Shown here: piece by piece, positions 13,086 to 25,860 of the stretch
How the letters are laid out: every line of letters begins with the position of its first letter
Position numbering within the stretch: the stretch's first letter is position 1
DNA from: Sapria himalayana
Lineage: Eukaryota; Streptophyta; Magnoliopsida; Malpighiales; Rafflesiaceae
DNA length: 64,000 nucleotides
Direction: 5' to 3'
Assembly: GCA_029783825.1 (NCBI GenBank)
Contig: JAREIK010012379.1
Coordinates: 62,001-126,000 of the forward strand
Program-made: the position numbers and the translations under genes
The notes under the pieces: model-generated
The model's input: only the letters and a program-made list of their open reading frames with translations
Databases searched by the model: none
What the model was told of the DNA's origin: nothing

Positions 13086-16000
13086 ATCTATATTTCTATC
13101 TATGTATATGTTTATATATAAATCTACTTATATATATATATATATCTATCTCTCTATATGTCTATTATCTATCTAATTGTTTATCTATCTATATTCTTGT
13201 GTTTTTTCTATCAATATATCAATCAATATATATGTCAACTTGTTTATATGTCTATCTATTAATCTTTATATCCATCTATCTGATCTATTTGTTTTACTAT
13301 TTGTTCGTCGATGTTTTAATTTGTCTATTTGCATATTAATATGTATGTCTATCTATCTATCTATCTGCCGATATATCTTTCAATTTGTCCATCTGTATAT
13401 GTGTCTACCTATCTATATATCAATTTGTCTACTAGTCAATCCTTTAATCAATCTATCTATAAATCTATATGTGTTTGCCTATTTATCTGTCTATCAATCA
13501 CTTTGTCTATCTATCTATAAGTCTACCTATCAATCTGCTTATCTATCTATCTATCAAATATTCTAAATGTTATATGTTTTATGTCTATTTGTATATCAAT
13601 CTATTTTTATATCTGTTTATCTATCCATCTATCTATCTATTTATCTGCCCATCTTTAAATCTCAATATATGCCTATCTATCAATCTTTCTCTTTGTCTAT
13701 ATGTTTATATATCTTTCTGTCAAATGGTCTATCTATCAATTTGATTATGTCTCTATGTTAATCTATCTCATTATCTATATGTCTATCTATCTATGTATCT
13801 ATTTATCTACAAACTCTGTATCAATCTATATATCTATGTATCTATCTATCTATCTATCTATTTATCATTCTAATTATTTGATTGTCTGTGTCTATCTATC
13901 GATTTGTCTATTTGTCTAACTATATGTATGTCTATTTATCTATCTATTTATCTATCTATTTATCTATATGTCTATCTATGCATTTGTTTATATTTCTATC
14001 TATCTATCTTGTCTATGTGTCTATATATCAATCTATATATTTGTATATTTATTTATATGTCTATCTATCTATTTGTTTATCTATCTTTCATTTTTTCTAT
14101 ATATATATTTCAATCAATCAATCAATCAAACTATATATATATATGTTTATTTGTCTATCTATGTATCTTTCTAAGAGTCTATTTATCTATCTATCTATTT
14201 ATTTATCTATATATCTATCTATCTATATGTCGATATATCTATTGTATATTTATATGTCTATATTTTTGTCTATTAGTTTATTTGTGTATCTATCTATATA
14301 TCTATTTATATATTTTTATATCTATTTATTTGTATATTTGTCTATCTATCTATTTGTTTATCTTTCTTTTAGTCTATTTTTCTATCTATATATCAATCCA
14401 TTTGTCTATCTATCTGTCTATCTATCTATTTGTTTATCGATCATTCTAACTATCAATCTATCAATCTACCAACCTATCTATCTATCTATCAATCTATCTA
14501 TCTCTTTGTTTGTTTGTTTGTTTGTCTATCAATCGATCTATCTATTTGTCAATTTCTATGTGTCTCTATTTTTTATCAATCTGTTTATCTATTTGAGCAT
14601 TTATTTATCTATCTATATGTCTATCTATCTTTGTCTATTTGTCTATATATCTATCTATATATCTATCTATCTAATTGTCTATTTATCTACTTATCTATCT
14701 CTTTATATTTTTATTTGTCTACTATATGTCTATCTATCTATATATCTATCTATCTATTTATCTATCTTTCTATCTTTTAGTTTATCTATCTATCTATTTA
14801 TCTATCTTTCTATCTTTCAGTTTATCTATCTATCTATTTATGTGCCTATCTAGCTATGTCTATCAATATATCTATCTATAATTATAACTATCAATCTTTA
14901 TATATATATATATATATATCAATCAATCTATATTTTTTGTTTCTATCAATATATCTACCAACCTTTATTCCTACCTACCAACCATTATATCTATGTATAA
15001 ATATATTAATCGATTAATAAATCTATCAATTTATCTATTTATCTATCTATTTACATATTTTTTGTTTGTGTCAGTCTATCTATCAATCTATCTATTTGTG
15101 TAATCTAATTGTCTGTCTATTTATCTAGATGTCTATTTGTTTATTTGTCTATCTATCTATTTATCTATTTATCCATTTATCTTTTATTATATTTATATAT
15201 CTGTCTACCTATCTATCTATCTTTCTATATATCTATCTATCTATTTTTTTATCTATCTATATATCAATCTCTTTATCTATCTATCTAACATTTTATCCAT
15301 CTATCTATTTATATATTTATCTATATATGTGCCAAACTATCTAACTATCTATTTGTTAAATTCACTATCTATGTATCTGGATATCTATGTATTTGTCAAT
15401 CAATCAATCAATCTGTTTGTCTATATGTCTTTATGTGTATATGTCTATCTATCTAACTTTCAATCTTTCTATTTGTCTATCTGTCTATCTGTCTATATGT
15501 CTATCTACCTATATATCAATTAGTCTATCTCTCAATCTATTTATCTATCTATCTGTCCATCGATCTATCGACCATTCTTTATTGCTATCGTTCAATCTAT
15601 GTATGTATGTATCTATCTCTTTATTTGACTTTATATCTATCTTTGTGTTGGGTTTTCTATTTGTCTATCTATATGTGTGTCTATCAATCAATCTATTTAT
15701 TTATCTATCAATGTATTTGTTTATCTATCTATTTGTCTATCATTCTATTTATTTTCCTATCTATCTATCTATCTATTTATCCATCTGTCTTTTTGTCATT
15801 TCTCTATCTATCTATCTATCTATTTATCGATTTATCTATATACCTATCTATCTATATATCTCTCTATCTATCTATCCATATATCTATCTATATGTCCATC
15901 AATCCATCTATATATCTATTTGTCTGTATGACTGTATGTCTGTCTATTTATCTATTTGTCTATATATATATATATACATATATTTATCTATTTATCTAAC

Positions 16001-16725
16001 TATCTATTTATATGTCTATCGATCTATCCATCTATCTGTCAATTTGTCAATTTGTCTATCTATCTATCAATCTATCAACCAATCTCTCTATTTGTCAAAA
16101 TGTTTATTTAATTATCTATCTATCTATTTATCTGTCTATCTATCTATCTGTATGTCTATCTATCTATCTATCGGTCTATCTATCTATGTATCTTGCTAAT
16201 AATCTATCTCTCTTTCTCTCTATCTATTTATCTTTCTATCTATTTATCAATCTATCTTTTTATATTTCTATCTATATCTTTGTTTGTATGTCTGTATGTC
16301 TATTTGTCAATCTATCTATTTTTCTATCTATATATCTATCTGTCTATCTATCAATTTGTCTATCTATCTATTTATTTATCTATCTATCTTTATTTCTATT
16401 TATTTGTTTATCTATCTATGTATCCATCTGTCTATCTATTTATTTGCTAATATGTTTATATATCTATATGTCTATCTTTCTATCTGTCTATCTATCTATT
16501 TATCTTTATATCTATCTATCTATCTATCTATCTATACATCTAACTTTCTTTCTTTTTATATATCCATCTATGATATGTCTATCTGTCCTTTAATATCTGT
16601 ATCTCTTTGTCAATCTACTTATCTCTACTTATTTATCTATCTTTCTATATGTGTATCTATATATTTATATATTAATCTACTGATCTTTGTATCTATCTAT
16701 TTATCTATATATCTTACTAAAATAA
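9050..16725 (+). repeat. Giant degenerate TCTA tetranucleotide array 1
   Basis: About 7.7 kb of TCTA units, with frequent variants TTTA, TCTG, TTTG, TCAA and CTAA and short TA runs (for example 12,128-12,150 and 14,900-14,920). All units lie on one strand. Because TCTA repeats read Ser-Ile-Tyr-Leu without stops in every frame while the other strand hits TAG constantly, very long spurious open frames appear on the plus strand only. Local direct duplications are visible, for instance a ~60-base unit repeated at 14,757-14,850. No gene is present. Confidence 0.97.
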
Positions 16726-17409
16726 AAGATAGAATCAAAAATGACCCATTCTTTTTATAATTCGATCGGTATGTTCAAATAGTGATCTAATTTGAAACAA
16801 AAAGAATATGTTTTTAAAATCATCCTCTCTAAATTTTTAGAAATAGATAAAGCAATGATGTTTTTTTAAATAGATATAATAAGTCCATCGATAAAACTTT
16901 AGATGGCTAACTAATCATGGATTCAATCACTAAATTTCTGATAGAAAATATAAAATCTTATTATCCATTTTTAAATGAGTGATGGATTATCAAAGAAATG
17001 CATCATCCATTTCTATTTAGAAAATGTATTTAGAAATGAAATTTTCCATTTCTATAGTCTACAACAAGAACATGTTTTATTTGTATAGTTTATATATGTT
17101 GTATATAATATATAATTACATACCAAAACTATATAACCTCGAACCAAATAAGCACATCCACATATTACACACCAAATTACATTCACATAACATTCACTAT
17201 AGAATAAAATATTCGATAACTAAAATAAATGTCCATAAATTTCAATATACAATTCATAACTAAATTAAAAAAATATTAACACAAAACCTTAATTTCATAT
17301 CAAAAACATTCACTGCAAAAAATTAATTACATAACATCAAAAAAAAATATGAGTCCTTAGCCTAATGATTATTATTATCTAGAGATCTAGATAGATCCTC
17401 TTCAAATTG

Positions 17410-18870
17410 ATGAAAAATAGATGATGCCTATTCTAACTTACACATTATTTTCTCCATCTTCAAAATCATCTATTGTATTTTATCCTCACTTTTTCATTCT
17501 TTCCTCCTCTCTTTTAAATCTATCAGCCTCTCTTTTTCTCATTTCTTCAATTTCCTTTTGCATTTTTTTATTCTTTTTTTGCATCTCTTCATTCTTTTGT
17601 TGCATCTCCTCATTTTTCATTTGTAATGAATCTTCAATTTCCTACATCTCCTCATTCAATCTCTCATTATACATATTATTGTAATTAAAAGATGATGATG
17701 ATGAACTCCAAGCATGACCTAGATAAATTGTAGATGCATGGGAAGCAAGACTATACACTAAATATTTTTTCAGCTATATCCTGATAGCCTAAATGTCAAT
17801 ATGCTCAACAATAATCTAGTGCATCTCAATAGAAGAATCTATCAATTATTAAGCAATTTCAATTATATTTTCCATAGCTTTCTACAATTGTTATAATACA
17901 ACACAACTCATCAAAAATGTATTAAAATAATTATATACTAGCAAAAGAAACTATGCTTTTGCTATTAAAAAATAATATGAAAACGAAGTTAGTCATTATA
18001 TTTAATGAGTCCATAAATAATAAATCATCTGTTATGTAAAAAAATATACATGTCTTTGCATTTTATTTATAATTAATTCCAAATCGTAAATTTTTTAAAT
18101 TTTTTTTCTTTTATTTTTGGCAATTTTCAAATGAAACTATAAGTACAAAATGAGAAACTTACATTTATATCATTTGAACACTTGTCCACAAATTATTCAT
18201 CCTTCTTCTTGTGCATTCGCTTGAATACCTCAAACAGTGTTGGTGAAGGTCCCAACTCATCCTCCTGAAAATAAATATTAGTTACTATTAAAGTACACAT
18301 TCATTATCATACAGGTATTATCATTTAGATTCAAAAAATTTAAATAATAACAAAAAATAAAAATTAATTATACAAAATCTACTAAATGTTGGTGCGCATC
18401 CTTTGAAACTCGAATATATTTTGAAGGTCCTGATCCTGTACCTTCTTTCTCTGATCGATGATTATGTGAGGCCATCTGTGACGAGGCCATGAACTCCTCA
18501 TTATTCTCGTATTCTCATTATTTTATTCAAACACTAAGGGGCACACTTTTAGGCTTTTAATCTTTACCATATTTTTTTCTCAATTTTCCAAGCTTGTCAT
18601 TGTATCTCACACTTACCACATGTTTCCATGAATCCTTCACTAAGACCTCCAAAGTGTTATTTCATTTTTACATTTTCTACAAAAATGAAATAAAGTAATA
18701 ATACATTGCAACGCATTTATTTTAAGACTAAATCATATTATACCAAATTGAAAATCAAAAAATGTATGAAAAATGTATCTCAAATTCTTCCCAATACAAT
18801 TCTTTCATACATTGGGGCAGTTTGCTCCATTTTATACCATCTGTAACTAGTTTCTCTTTAGTTATCTTCA
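17410..18870 (-). pseudogene. TNPA-like second gene of element A (Transposase_24-type)
   Basis: Minus-strand reading gives, in order, QCMKELYWEEFEIHF (about 18.83 kb), VLVKDSWKHVVSVRYNDKL (18.65 kb), SEKGTGSGPSKYIRVSKDA (18.45 kb), ELGPSPTLFEVFKRMHKKKD (18.26 kb) and a helical stretch of EEMQQKNEEMQKKNKKM type (17.68-17.52 kb). The order of tryptophan-containing block, GSGPS linker, FKRMHKKKDG-like block and C-terminal coiled coil is that of TNPA-like CACTA proteins, which bind subterminal repeats and help excision. Stops (after HKKKDE) and AT-rich gaps, some perhaps introns, show that it is broken. I infer the function from the family only. Confidence 0.75.
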
Positions 18871-19559
18871 TGTTTGTATGAATAGCATAATGAATAAATC
18901 TATAAGTAATTTAACATCAGCTTGTACATATACATATAAACAAAATGTACAAATTATACTACTACTAAGTTAAAATTTATTTTATTTATATTTTTTATCC
19001 AAAATATTGTAAAAAAAATTAGTTTAATTCAAAATGTTAATGTTCAATAAGTAGCAATATCATATATTGTTATTATTTAAAAATACCAAAATTCAAATAT
19101 TAAATTATATTTAATTAAAATGAAAAAAATTGAAAAAATGAAAATGAATGCATGTAGTAAAATTAAGAACGCTATGTATTGTTTATTGTTAATTATTGGC
19201 CGAATGAAGAGTTTTTCATTACATGGCATGCAAATTGTGGATTATGAATATCCTATTGATACCACTACTATAGTACTAATGCATGAGTCTCCTGAGATAG
19301 GTGGGATGACACTATCAGTAACTTTCGGTGTAAAATAAGATAAAGATGAAAAATCTATGATTGTAAATTCATGTATGCCATGATGAGGTGATTCCAAAGT
19401 TTCCTACATATGAGTATGACTTATGGCTATACAAGAGAAGATCCTTCACACTTTAATGTTAGTGAATTAAAGAGAAGAGTCCCTAACTCAGCTATCCCAA
19501 TTAATTACAAAATGCAAATCTAATAAAAAACTCATTTTCATAAAAAAAATAAAAAAAAT
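18871..19559. other. AT-rich interior of element A, no gene assigned
   Basis: Mostly AT-rich. A plus-strand frame at 19,120-19,338 (with HESPEIGGMTLSV) belongs to no family I recognise. The composition becomes less AT-rich from about 19,190, foreshadowing the island that follows. Confidence 0.3.
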
Positions 19560-22075
19560 AACTCATTTTCATAGAGATTGAGAAATCATGAGTGGAGTGG
19601 TGGTAGTGATCCAGTCTTCAAAGAGATTGACAGTCTCGAAGGTCTAGCTAGAAGATCATCTAAGTTACCCTATTTATAAGTAATAAAAAAGAGGTCTCTC
19701 GAGCCTTTTTTCTTTCATAAAGGCATGCTTCTATCCTAAGTCAATTCCTCGAAGTAAATGTCGAGCATGTTCCATGGTCACAAAATCATAATGCTGATGA
19801 ACTAGCAAGTTTAGAAGCTACCTTGGTCCAAACTAATCCTTGCAAATAAGAGTATAAGAATGTTAGTATTATAAAATTTACTGACCTACCCTCTTATTTC
19901 CTTCTTTTCAAACAAGTACGACATTCTTTCTTCATCCGACATTCCCATTATGAGGGCTAGATGGAATATGTTTGGTTGTGGAATAGCTCATTTGTTTCAG
20001 AAGGGTATACTTGGAAGATGAAGAGATGAACTTTGGAATTAAGTTACAAAAAAAATTCAGGGAGAAGATTTTGGGTTGGAAAGTTATCCGTACTATTCAG
20101 TCAGGCTAGCAAGGTCTTGTTTTTAATGAAATCCACTTGCATGCCTTTATTCCCTCCTTGGCTGGGGTCCCAAAAGGAATGGCTGTTAGGATTCAAGGAA
20201 TTGAGACATGTTTGAGGGAGAGACAGAAGGAATCTCTTCACATGAGAGAAAGCTCTCCGAAGCTTTGGTTTGGAGACTTGGCTGGAGCTCAAGCTAGTTA
20301 GACAATGAGCTAATTTTATTAGTCTACTTGTTGGGCAAGCAGTCCTTCCTTAATCGTGATGAAAAATCAAAAAGAAAGGAGTGAGAAAGAAATAATTCTA
20401 CCATCTCAACCATTAGCTTCTCCTACTTTAAACATCCAGCAATACAAAGATAGGTCTCTTTCTGAATAAGCCATCCTTCCTGAGAAGAGATATGCGCTGA
20501 AACTCCAATATCCCTTTGGTTGTCTTTTTCGAGGAAGCAATGGTTGAGGATGATTTCCAAGAATCTGAAGTTGGAGCTAGGATAAAATCCCTAGTGGAAG
20601 TAGTCCCTCTGTTATAGTTGTTTCAAAAAAAGTTATTGGAAGGCTGGGTGTTATCCTATCCTATCTGGTCATTTTGGCACAAGAATCTATTAAGAGATAT
20701 ATTGATCTGGGGATTAACTTGTAGTGATATGATGTCACAAAATGAGGCTAATAATAGTTATATTCCACCTACGTCCTTCCTCTTTGGAGCCAGGTGCAAT
20801 GTTAAAAAATTATAGGGGTGGAGTTTTGTTTTTGGGAGTACGTAGTGGTTCTCTTATGTTGCTACCCCATCTAAAATGGTTTCTCTTATGAGCCTTTAAA
20901 GAAAAGAAGCAAAGGCGCTAATAGTGAGTCAATCTATGAAGTGTAAATGAATTGATGCTTCAGCAAGTGTATGTCCACTATTTTCATATACTTTTAGAGT
21001 AGGAAGGAATAATGCGGGGAGTTTTCACTTTTCACATAGAATAAATTGAGGATCAAACACAGAATAAAGGCTTAAGTAAGTAGGGATTTCACTAATGATA
21101 GCTTTTTCGGCTACCTAATGCTATCATAGTGAGAAGACCCAAGCTAACCTTTAAAGTAGATGCCACTAGAGAATACATGGCTTAAGTAGAAGTATCATCA
21201 TCAACCAATGGATAGTCAACCAAAAATGAAGATTCATTTGAAAGGGGTGAAAGGCAATCCATTCAAAATCAGCTGAGTCAGGGATATATGGAATAATATA
21301 GGGCATTCGAATATGTTGAATTATTCGCTAAATGCCAAATCAGTAAAGGAGCAAGAAGACTGATGCATTCCATAGTGTAGGTAGCAATTCCCAGTCCACT
21401 AATCCATGTTAGAAGTCTCAGTCAAGAGTGAAGATTCATTAAAAGAGAGTGTGCAACACCAATTGGTTATGAGTTTAGGATGTGGTGCTCAGTTGAGCTT
21501 TGCTTTGCCTCACTTGAGGGAGGAAGGCTTTCATCCCATTAGGTGGAAGAAGAAGAGTCAACCATTAGTGATGAGGAAGGTTATGTGCTAGATGAAGAAA
21601 AACTTTTTAAAACTATAATTTGACGCTACTTCCTTCAGCAGCAAATTTCTGTAAGTTGTTCCCTCTAGGTAGATGAAAAGGGAAAAAGAAGCACCTAAGA
21701 CTGCATCTCCTACTATAGAATCTCCATCTAAGAAGAGTTCCAAGGCAGAATCAGCTCATACAAGGGCAAAGTGAGCAACTTTGTAAGCTCTTGATTGAGG
21801 AAAGAAGAAAGTAAGATTAGAGCTTCTAATGTAGGGAAAGCTGATTCATGTAATCTATATTCTGACTGCCCCACTAGTGCTAGTGAGATTTAGGTTGACC
21901 TTCCTACTATACAACTACTCTCATGGCAAGGGGCTAAATATGTGATGCGAGAAGTTACGAAGCATTACTCTAACTAAGGCCATGCCCCTCTTCTTAAGGC
22001 TAAGTAGATTTATTGGAGGGAGTGGAATGAGGCTTAGCTTCTAAAGGACCAGCATCAACTTGCTTTGCTTCCTTT
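19560..22075. other. Less AT-rich inserted island, possibly organellar or retroelement DNA
   Basis: About 2.5 kb with clearly higher GC and many purine-rich words (GAAAGAAAGTAAG, AAGAAGAAGAG), unlike the AT-rich transposon around it. It separates the TNPA and TNP2 parts of element A, so it inserted later. It contains a Ty3/gypsy RNase H scrap at its left edge. The rest has the texture of plant mitochondrial intergenic DNA, but I recognise no mitochondrial gene, so that idea is only a suggestion. No frame longer than about 65 codons is convincing. Confidence 0.5.
19742..19849 (+). pseudogene. Ty3/gypsy-type RNase H C-terminal fragment
   Basis: The plus strand reads QFLEVNVEHVPWSQNHNADE followed by LASLEATLV, then NPCK and a stop. 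The V-x-H-V-P-x-x-x-N-x-x-A-D-x-L-A pattern is the end of the RNase H domain of plant Ty3/gypsy polyproteins, whose last catalytic Asp lies in the NADEL segment. Only this ~36-residue end survives, with no recognisable integrase downstream. It is a fossil fragment. Confidence 0.65.
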
Positions 22076-22639
22076 CTAAGGCATTTGCACCCCTCCTTGT
22101 AGAAAGTCATTTGTAGTAGTGTTGTTACTGAATACATGTAGATATCTTCCTCCACAGACTATTAGTTGACTTCTTCTCACCTTCATCACATGTTGAGATC
22201 TGTTGACAACTTGAATGATTAGCTTGAAAGCTAAATCAAGTTGCATAAATATAAAAATATAACAGAGACAATAAAAACATGTTATGAAAATGTCATAATA
22301 ACAAAACATAATAATAAAGACATTAAAATTTAAAAAAAACAATTAAAATATTGTAATTTAACAGCCATGATTATAATGCGACAAAATGAGAATTACAAAA
22401 TAACAAGGAAGTAGGAGAAATTTCTAGTCATCATTAGAAATTTATAACAAATCCATCACTATCTATATATTCATTATCACCTAATTCTACAATTATTTCC
22501 TCCTCAATATCTCTACCACATGGTCATCATCATATCCAAATAATTTCAACCTTACACCAAGTAATATTTAAAAGCACGTCATTTACCACATGAATATTAA
22601 AGATGAAGTTACCACATTATTTGATTAGTAATTCTGCTT
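22076..22639. other. AT-rich spacer inside element A, no gene seen
   Basis: An abrupt return from the GC-richer island to AT-rich DNA. I see no family or RNA gene. Confidence 0.35.
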
Positions 22640-23085
22640 CCACATTTATGATTTCACAGATTTAGAAGAAGAGAAAATAGAAAAACAACAAATCATATAA
22701 ATCCACCACCAAAATCTAGCAAACCATGAGAAACAAAAACAAACCAAAGTAGAAACACGAAAATTAATATGGTTCACTAGTCATTTAGCATGACTAGCTA
22801 CATCCACCAGAAAAATACTTATACATTTATTGATTATAACCAAAAACATCTTACAGATTTGTAAGAAGTAGCAGTCGTGAAGAAAAATCATGCAGATAGG
22901 AAAAAAACGAGGATGAACAGTTCTACAAGCATAAATTACAACCGCATAAAAACATTAATAAAAACAATTTATATCAATAACGGAGCAGGTCAGATCACTT
23001 GGATGGATCGGGTTCTACTCCAAAAATTTCTTCAGCCCTGGTAGTGGGACCCTCGTTATTATGGTATTGCTACATTCCCAACCTT
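22640..23085 (+). mobile_element. LTR-like fragment (Ty1/copia style)
   Basis: The passage GTAGAAACACGAAAATTAAT, GGTTCACTAGTCATTTAGC and TAGCTACATCCACC (22,750-22,812) resembles the 'xxGGTTCA...CTACGTCCAC' motif typical of plant Ty1/copia LTRs. It is followed by an AC-rich stretch and a GC-richer end near 23,000-23,085. No coding domain or clear LTR ends were found. The call rests on this one motif. Confidence 0.3.
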
Positions 23086-23276
23086 TCAATATTTTATTTC
23101 GTGCACTTAACAAAATATTGAAACAAAAAACATTAGTTATACAAAATAGTTTATCAAAACAAAATATATATAGCATTATTCTCTTAAAATACTGATAGAC
23201 ATGATAGAGTGATAATAATATCTTTTCAACAACTTCAATAGTTGATCTAGGTTTTATTTTAACTATTTCACTAGTG

Positions 23277-25860
23277 ACATTGATTTCTTCTTGTGGTTAT
23301 AAATAGTGTAACATAGATGTTCGGCTTTACCATAAGAATAAATGACTTGTACTTATAATAATATTTTTTATGGTGAACTTCAAGAAAGTTATATTAATGA
23401 TGAATTATAGTATCAATATTTTGAATATGATTAAACCATCCATATTTAAACAAAATTTTCATTTTAATTGGTAAAGCTGGATACTTTACGTGTAGAATTT
23501 TAATTAGTCTACCATGAAACTCAATAGTCGATGCAATATTGTTAGAATCATAAATAGAAAGTTCTCTTTGCCTTTATTCCATAACATTAATTCTTAAAAA
23601 ACAATATTGAATGTATTTTGAAATATTAAAATGTTATAATGTATACAATGACAAATAAATGAGAATATGAAATTTTTATAAATCTTACTCAATTAAGGTA
23701 TAATTTCTTAGCAGTTCACCAAAATGTATGTTGCACAGCATGATACTCTAGATCATCCAAAAAATATCTTGATATTGCTCTAACATATGATTGACTTGCA
23801 TGTATAAAAATATAAAGTTTATCATCTTCTTATAATCCATCCCATACCATATACATTATTTGGTGATCATTTTTTTTATTGATGATACAATTTTGGCCGA
23901 AAGTAGTGCACACAATATACCTAAGCCTTTTCAACCAAGTAGGCATTGCATATTCAACTTCGACTTTGGCTTTATTTCAAATTATTTATTAATTTCTAAG
24001 ATATCTAAAATAAATATAAATTAGAAAAAAATATTTATTGGATACATTAAAATTTTTAGATTAACAAAAAAAATATATAACCTCTTTTGGATACATCCGC
24101 CTTTATTACATATGGCCTACTTTCAAGGATTCATAAGGCAGGTGGACTCGGAGATATTCCATTGAGTTTACGAAGCTAGGAGGAAAAATATGCTCAAATC
24201 TGCATAAAATAATGTGGATGTCATTTTGTAATTGCTCCATTTCTTTCTTTCTTATGACATTACAAGTGAGATTTAAAAAAAATATTTATTTTTAGTCAAT
24301 GCTTCCCAAATAGTTTGTGGAAGTAATTCATGAAATATTATGGGTATTAACCTCTACATAAACATAACATTTATGAATTTTCATTTCTAATAACTTATCC
24401 TTCTTCATATCAACATATCTTCTCATGTTAGATGCATATGTATCAGGAAACCTCAGCTCCAATAACCATTTGCACAAAGCTTCCTTTGCATCTTTTTCAA
24501 GACTATAACAAGCCTTAAAAGATTTATTTGTCAATTTGTAGATATGAAACTCTAGATAGAAACATAACTCTTTCAAATCCTCTCTTGATTTGCTATTATC
24601 ATTTATTTTTTCCTTCCACCTTCATTCTAGTATTAAAAAATGTATCAAAAAAGTTATTCTCAATGTGCATCATACCTAAGTTGCGTCTAATATGATTGGT
24701 TTTCCAATAAGGTATATCCCAAAAAATAATTTTTTCTTCCGAACAAAGTGGTAATTCTTAGAAATTTGTGCATTAGAGTAATCTACATCAACATCCATAA
24801 TATTTTGAACCCATAACTTTCAATTACTTTTATATCATCAAAGGTGGTACACTTTTAACAACATTATTGCCTTTCCTAAATGCATCAATATTCATCCGAA
24901 ATAGATGTTCCACATGTAAAAATTTATGGTGGTTATCAAAACAAAAAGTCTTTCCTCCTTTGCTCATATAAAATGCATCTAAGACCTCCATGAATAAGGA
25001 CAAGCTAATTTCTCTACAGTAATCAATTCTGACAACATTCAATATACAGGTCACTTATAGTCAACATAAGTGATAGTTGCATTTTGAAGTTTTTCTTTCT
25101 AGATATATTATATGTTTTGACACCATCCTCCCACAAATTTTTGAGCTCTACTATAAGGGACTGCAATAAAATATAATTTATCTTTTGTATTTCTTGGACT
25201 AGACATGAAACACGCATAAACATGTACTCATCTTTCATGCACATACATGGTCATAAATTATAAGGTGTAAATAATAATAGGCAATGAGGAGTATTTTTCC
25301 TTGTTTATCCAAATGGCTGAAATCCATTATGTACAACCCTAATCTAATATTTCAACTTTCATCTACAAAATGGATGAAATCATCAAATATTTCCAAGAAA
25401 GACAATTTGAGAATTACTGCATTATGTCATCTTCAATAATATGCTCTTTCTGCCAACTTATATCATTAATAGTAGCTTCAGATACAAATAATTTTTGCAA
25501 ACAAGGAGCCAATCTAAAATAAAATATCTTCTTGTGAGGAATCTTTAATTTCTACCTTATGTAAATAATGCTTAGTTATTTGTGGAAAAACAAATTCCCT
25601 CATGTTTATACCAAATATAATAGTCATCAACAAATATATTTTTTAAGATAATATTGCAATGTTTCCACATCTTAGAAACTTCATTTTAATTATGGATATT
25701 ACATTGGCATCTTATTTTTGTTTTATCCATAAATTCAGGCTATTTTTCAAAAAAGCCAATAAAATTTTCAATCCCCTCTACAAACTCATTAGTAAAAACT
25801 AACTTTTAGTCTTACATTCATCCATTAATGATTAGGTCGTATAATATTTTTCATTCCTGT
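23277..25860 (-). pseudogene. TNP2-type CACTA transposase of element A
   Basis: Minus-strand fragments follow the family order. The TNP2 region starts near 25.8 kb; at 25.23-25.03 kb it reads SLIVELKNLWEDGVKTYNIS and MQLSLMLTISDL. At 25.05-24.83 kb there is KTFCFDNHHKFLHVEHLFRM. Near 24.72-24.65 kb stands WDIPYWKTNHIRRNLGMMHI followed by ENNFFD, the diverged form of the HNLDVMHIEKNV signature. CKWLLELRFPDTYASNMRR follows at 24.46 kb. DUF4218 lies at 24.37-24.08 kb (ILCRFEHIFPPSFVNSMEYL, VHLPYES) and DUF4216 at 23.57-23.28 kb (ILFKYGWFNH, HHKKYYYKYKSFILMV). Many stops and frameshifts are present, and the key DVMHIEKN has become GMMHIENN. It is the oldest-looking of the three transposases. Confidence 0.85.

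Noticed and set aside
9013..16760. Many long plus-strand open frames (up to 323 codons) rich in Ser, Ile, Tyr and Leu
   Set aside because: They are forced by the repeat: TCTA units contain no stop in any frame, while the other strand meets TAG constantly. There is no domain and no coding pattern beyond the repeat.
17421..17684. Plus-strand Ser/Phe/Ile-rich frame resembling membrane segments
   Set aside because: It is the antisense of the Glu/Lys/Met-rich coiled coil of the TNPA-like gene on the minus strand.
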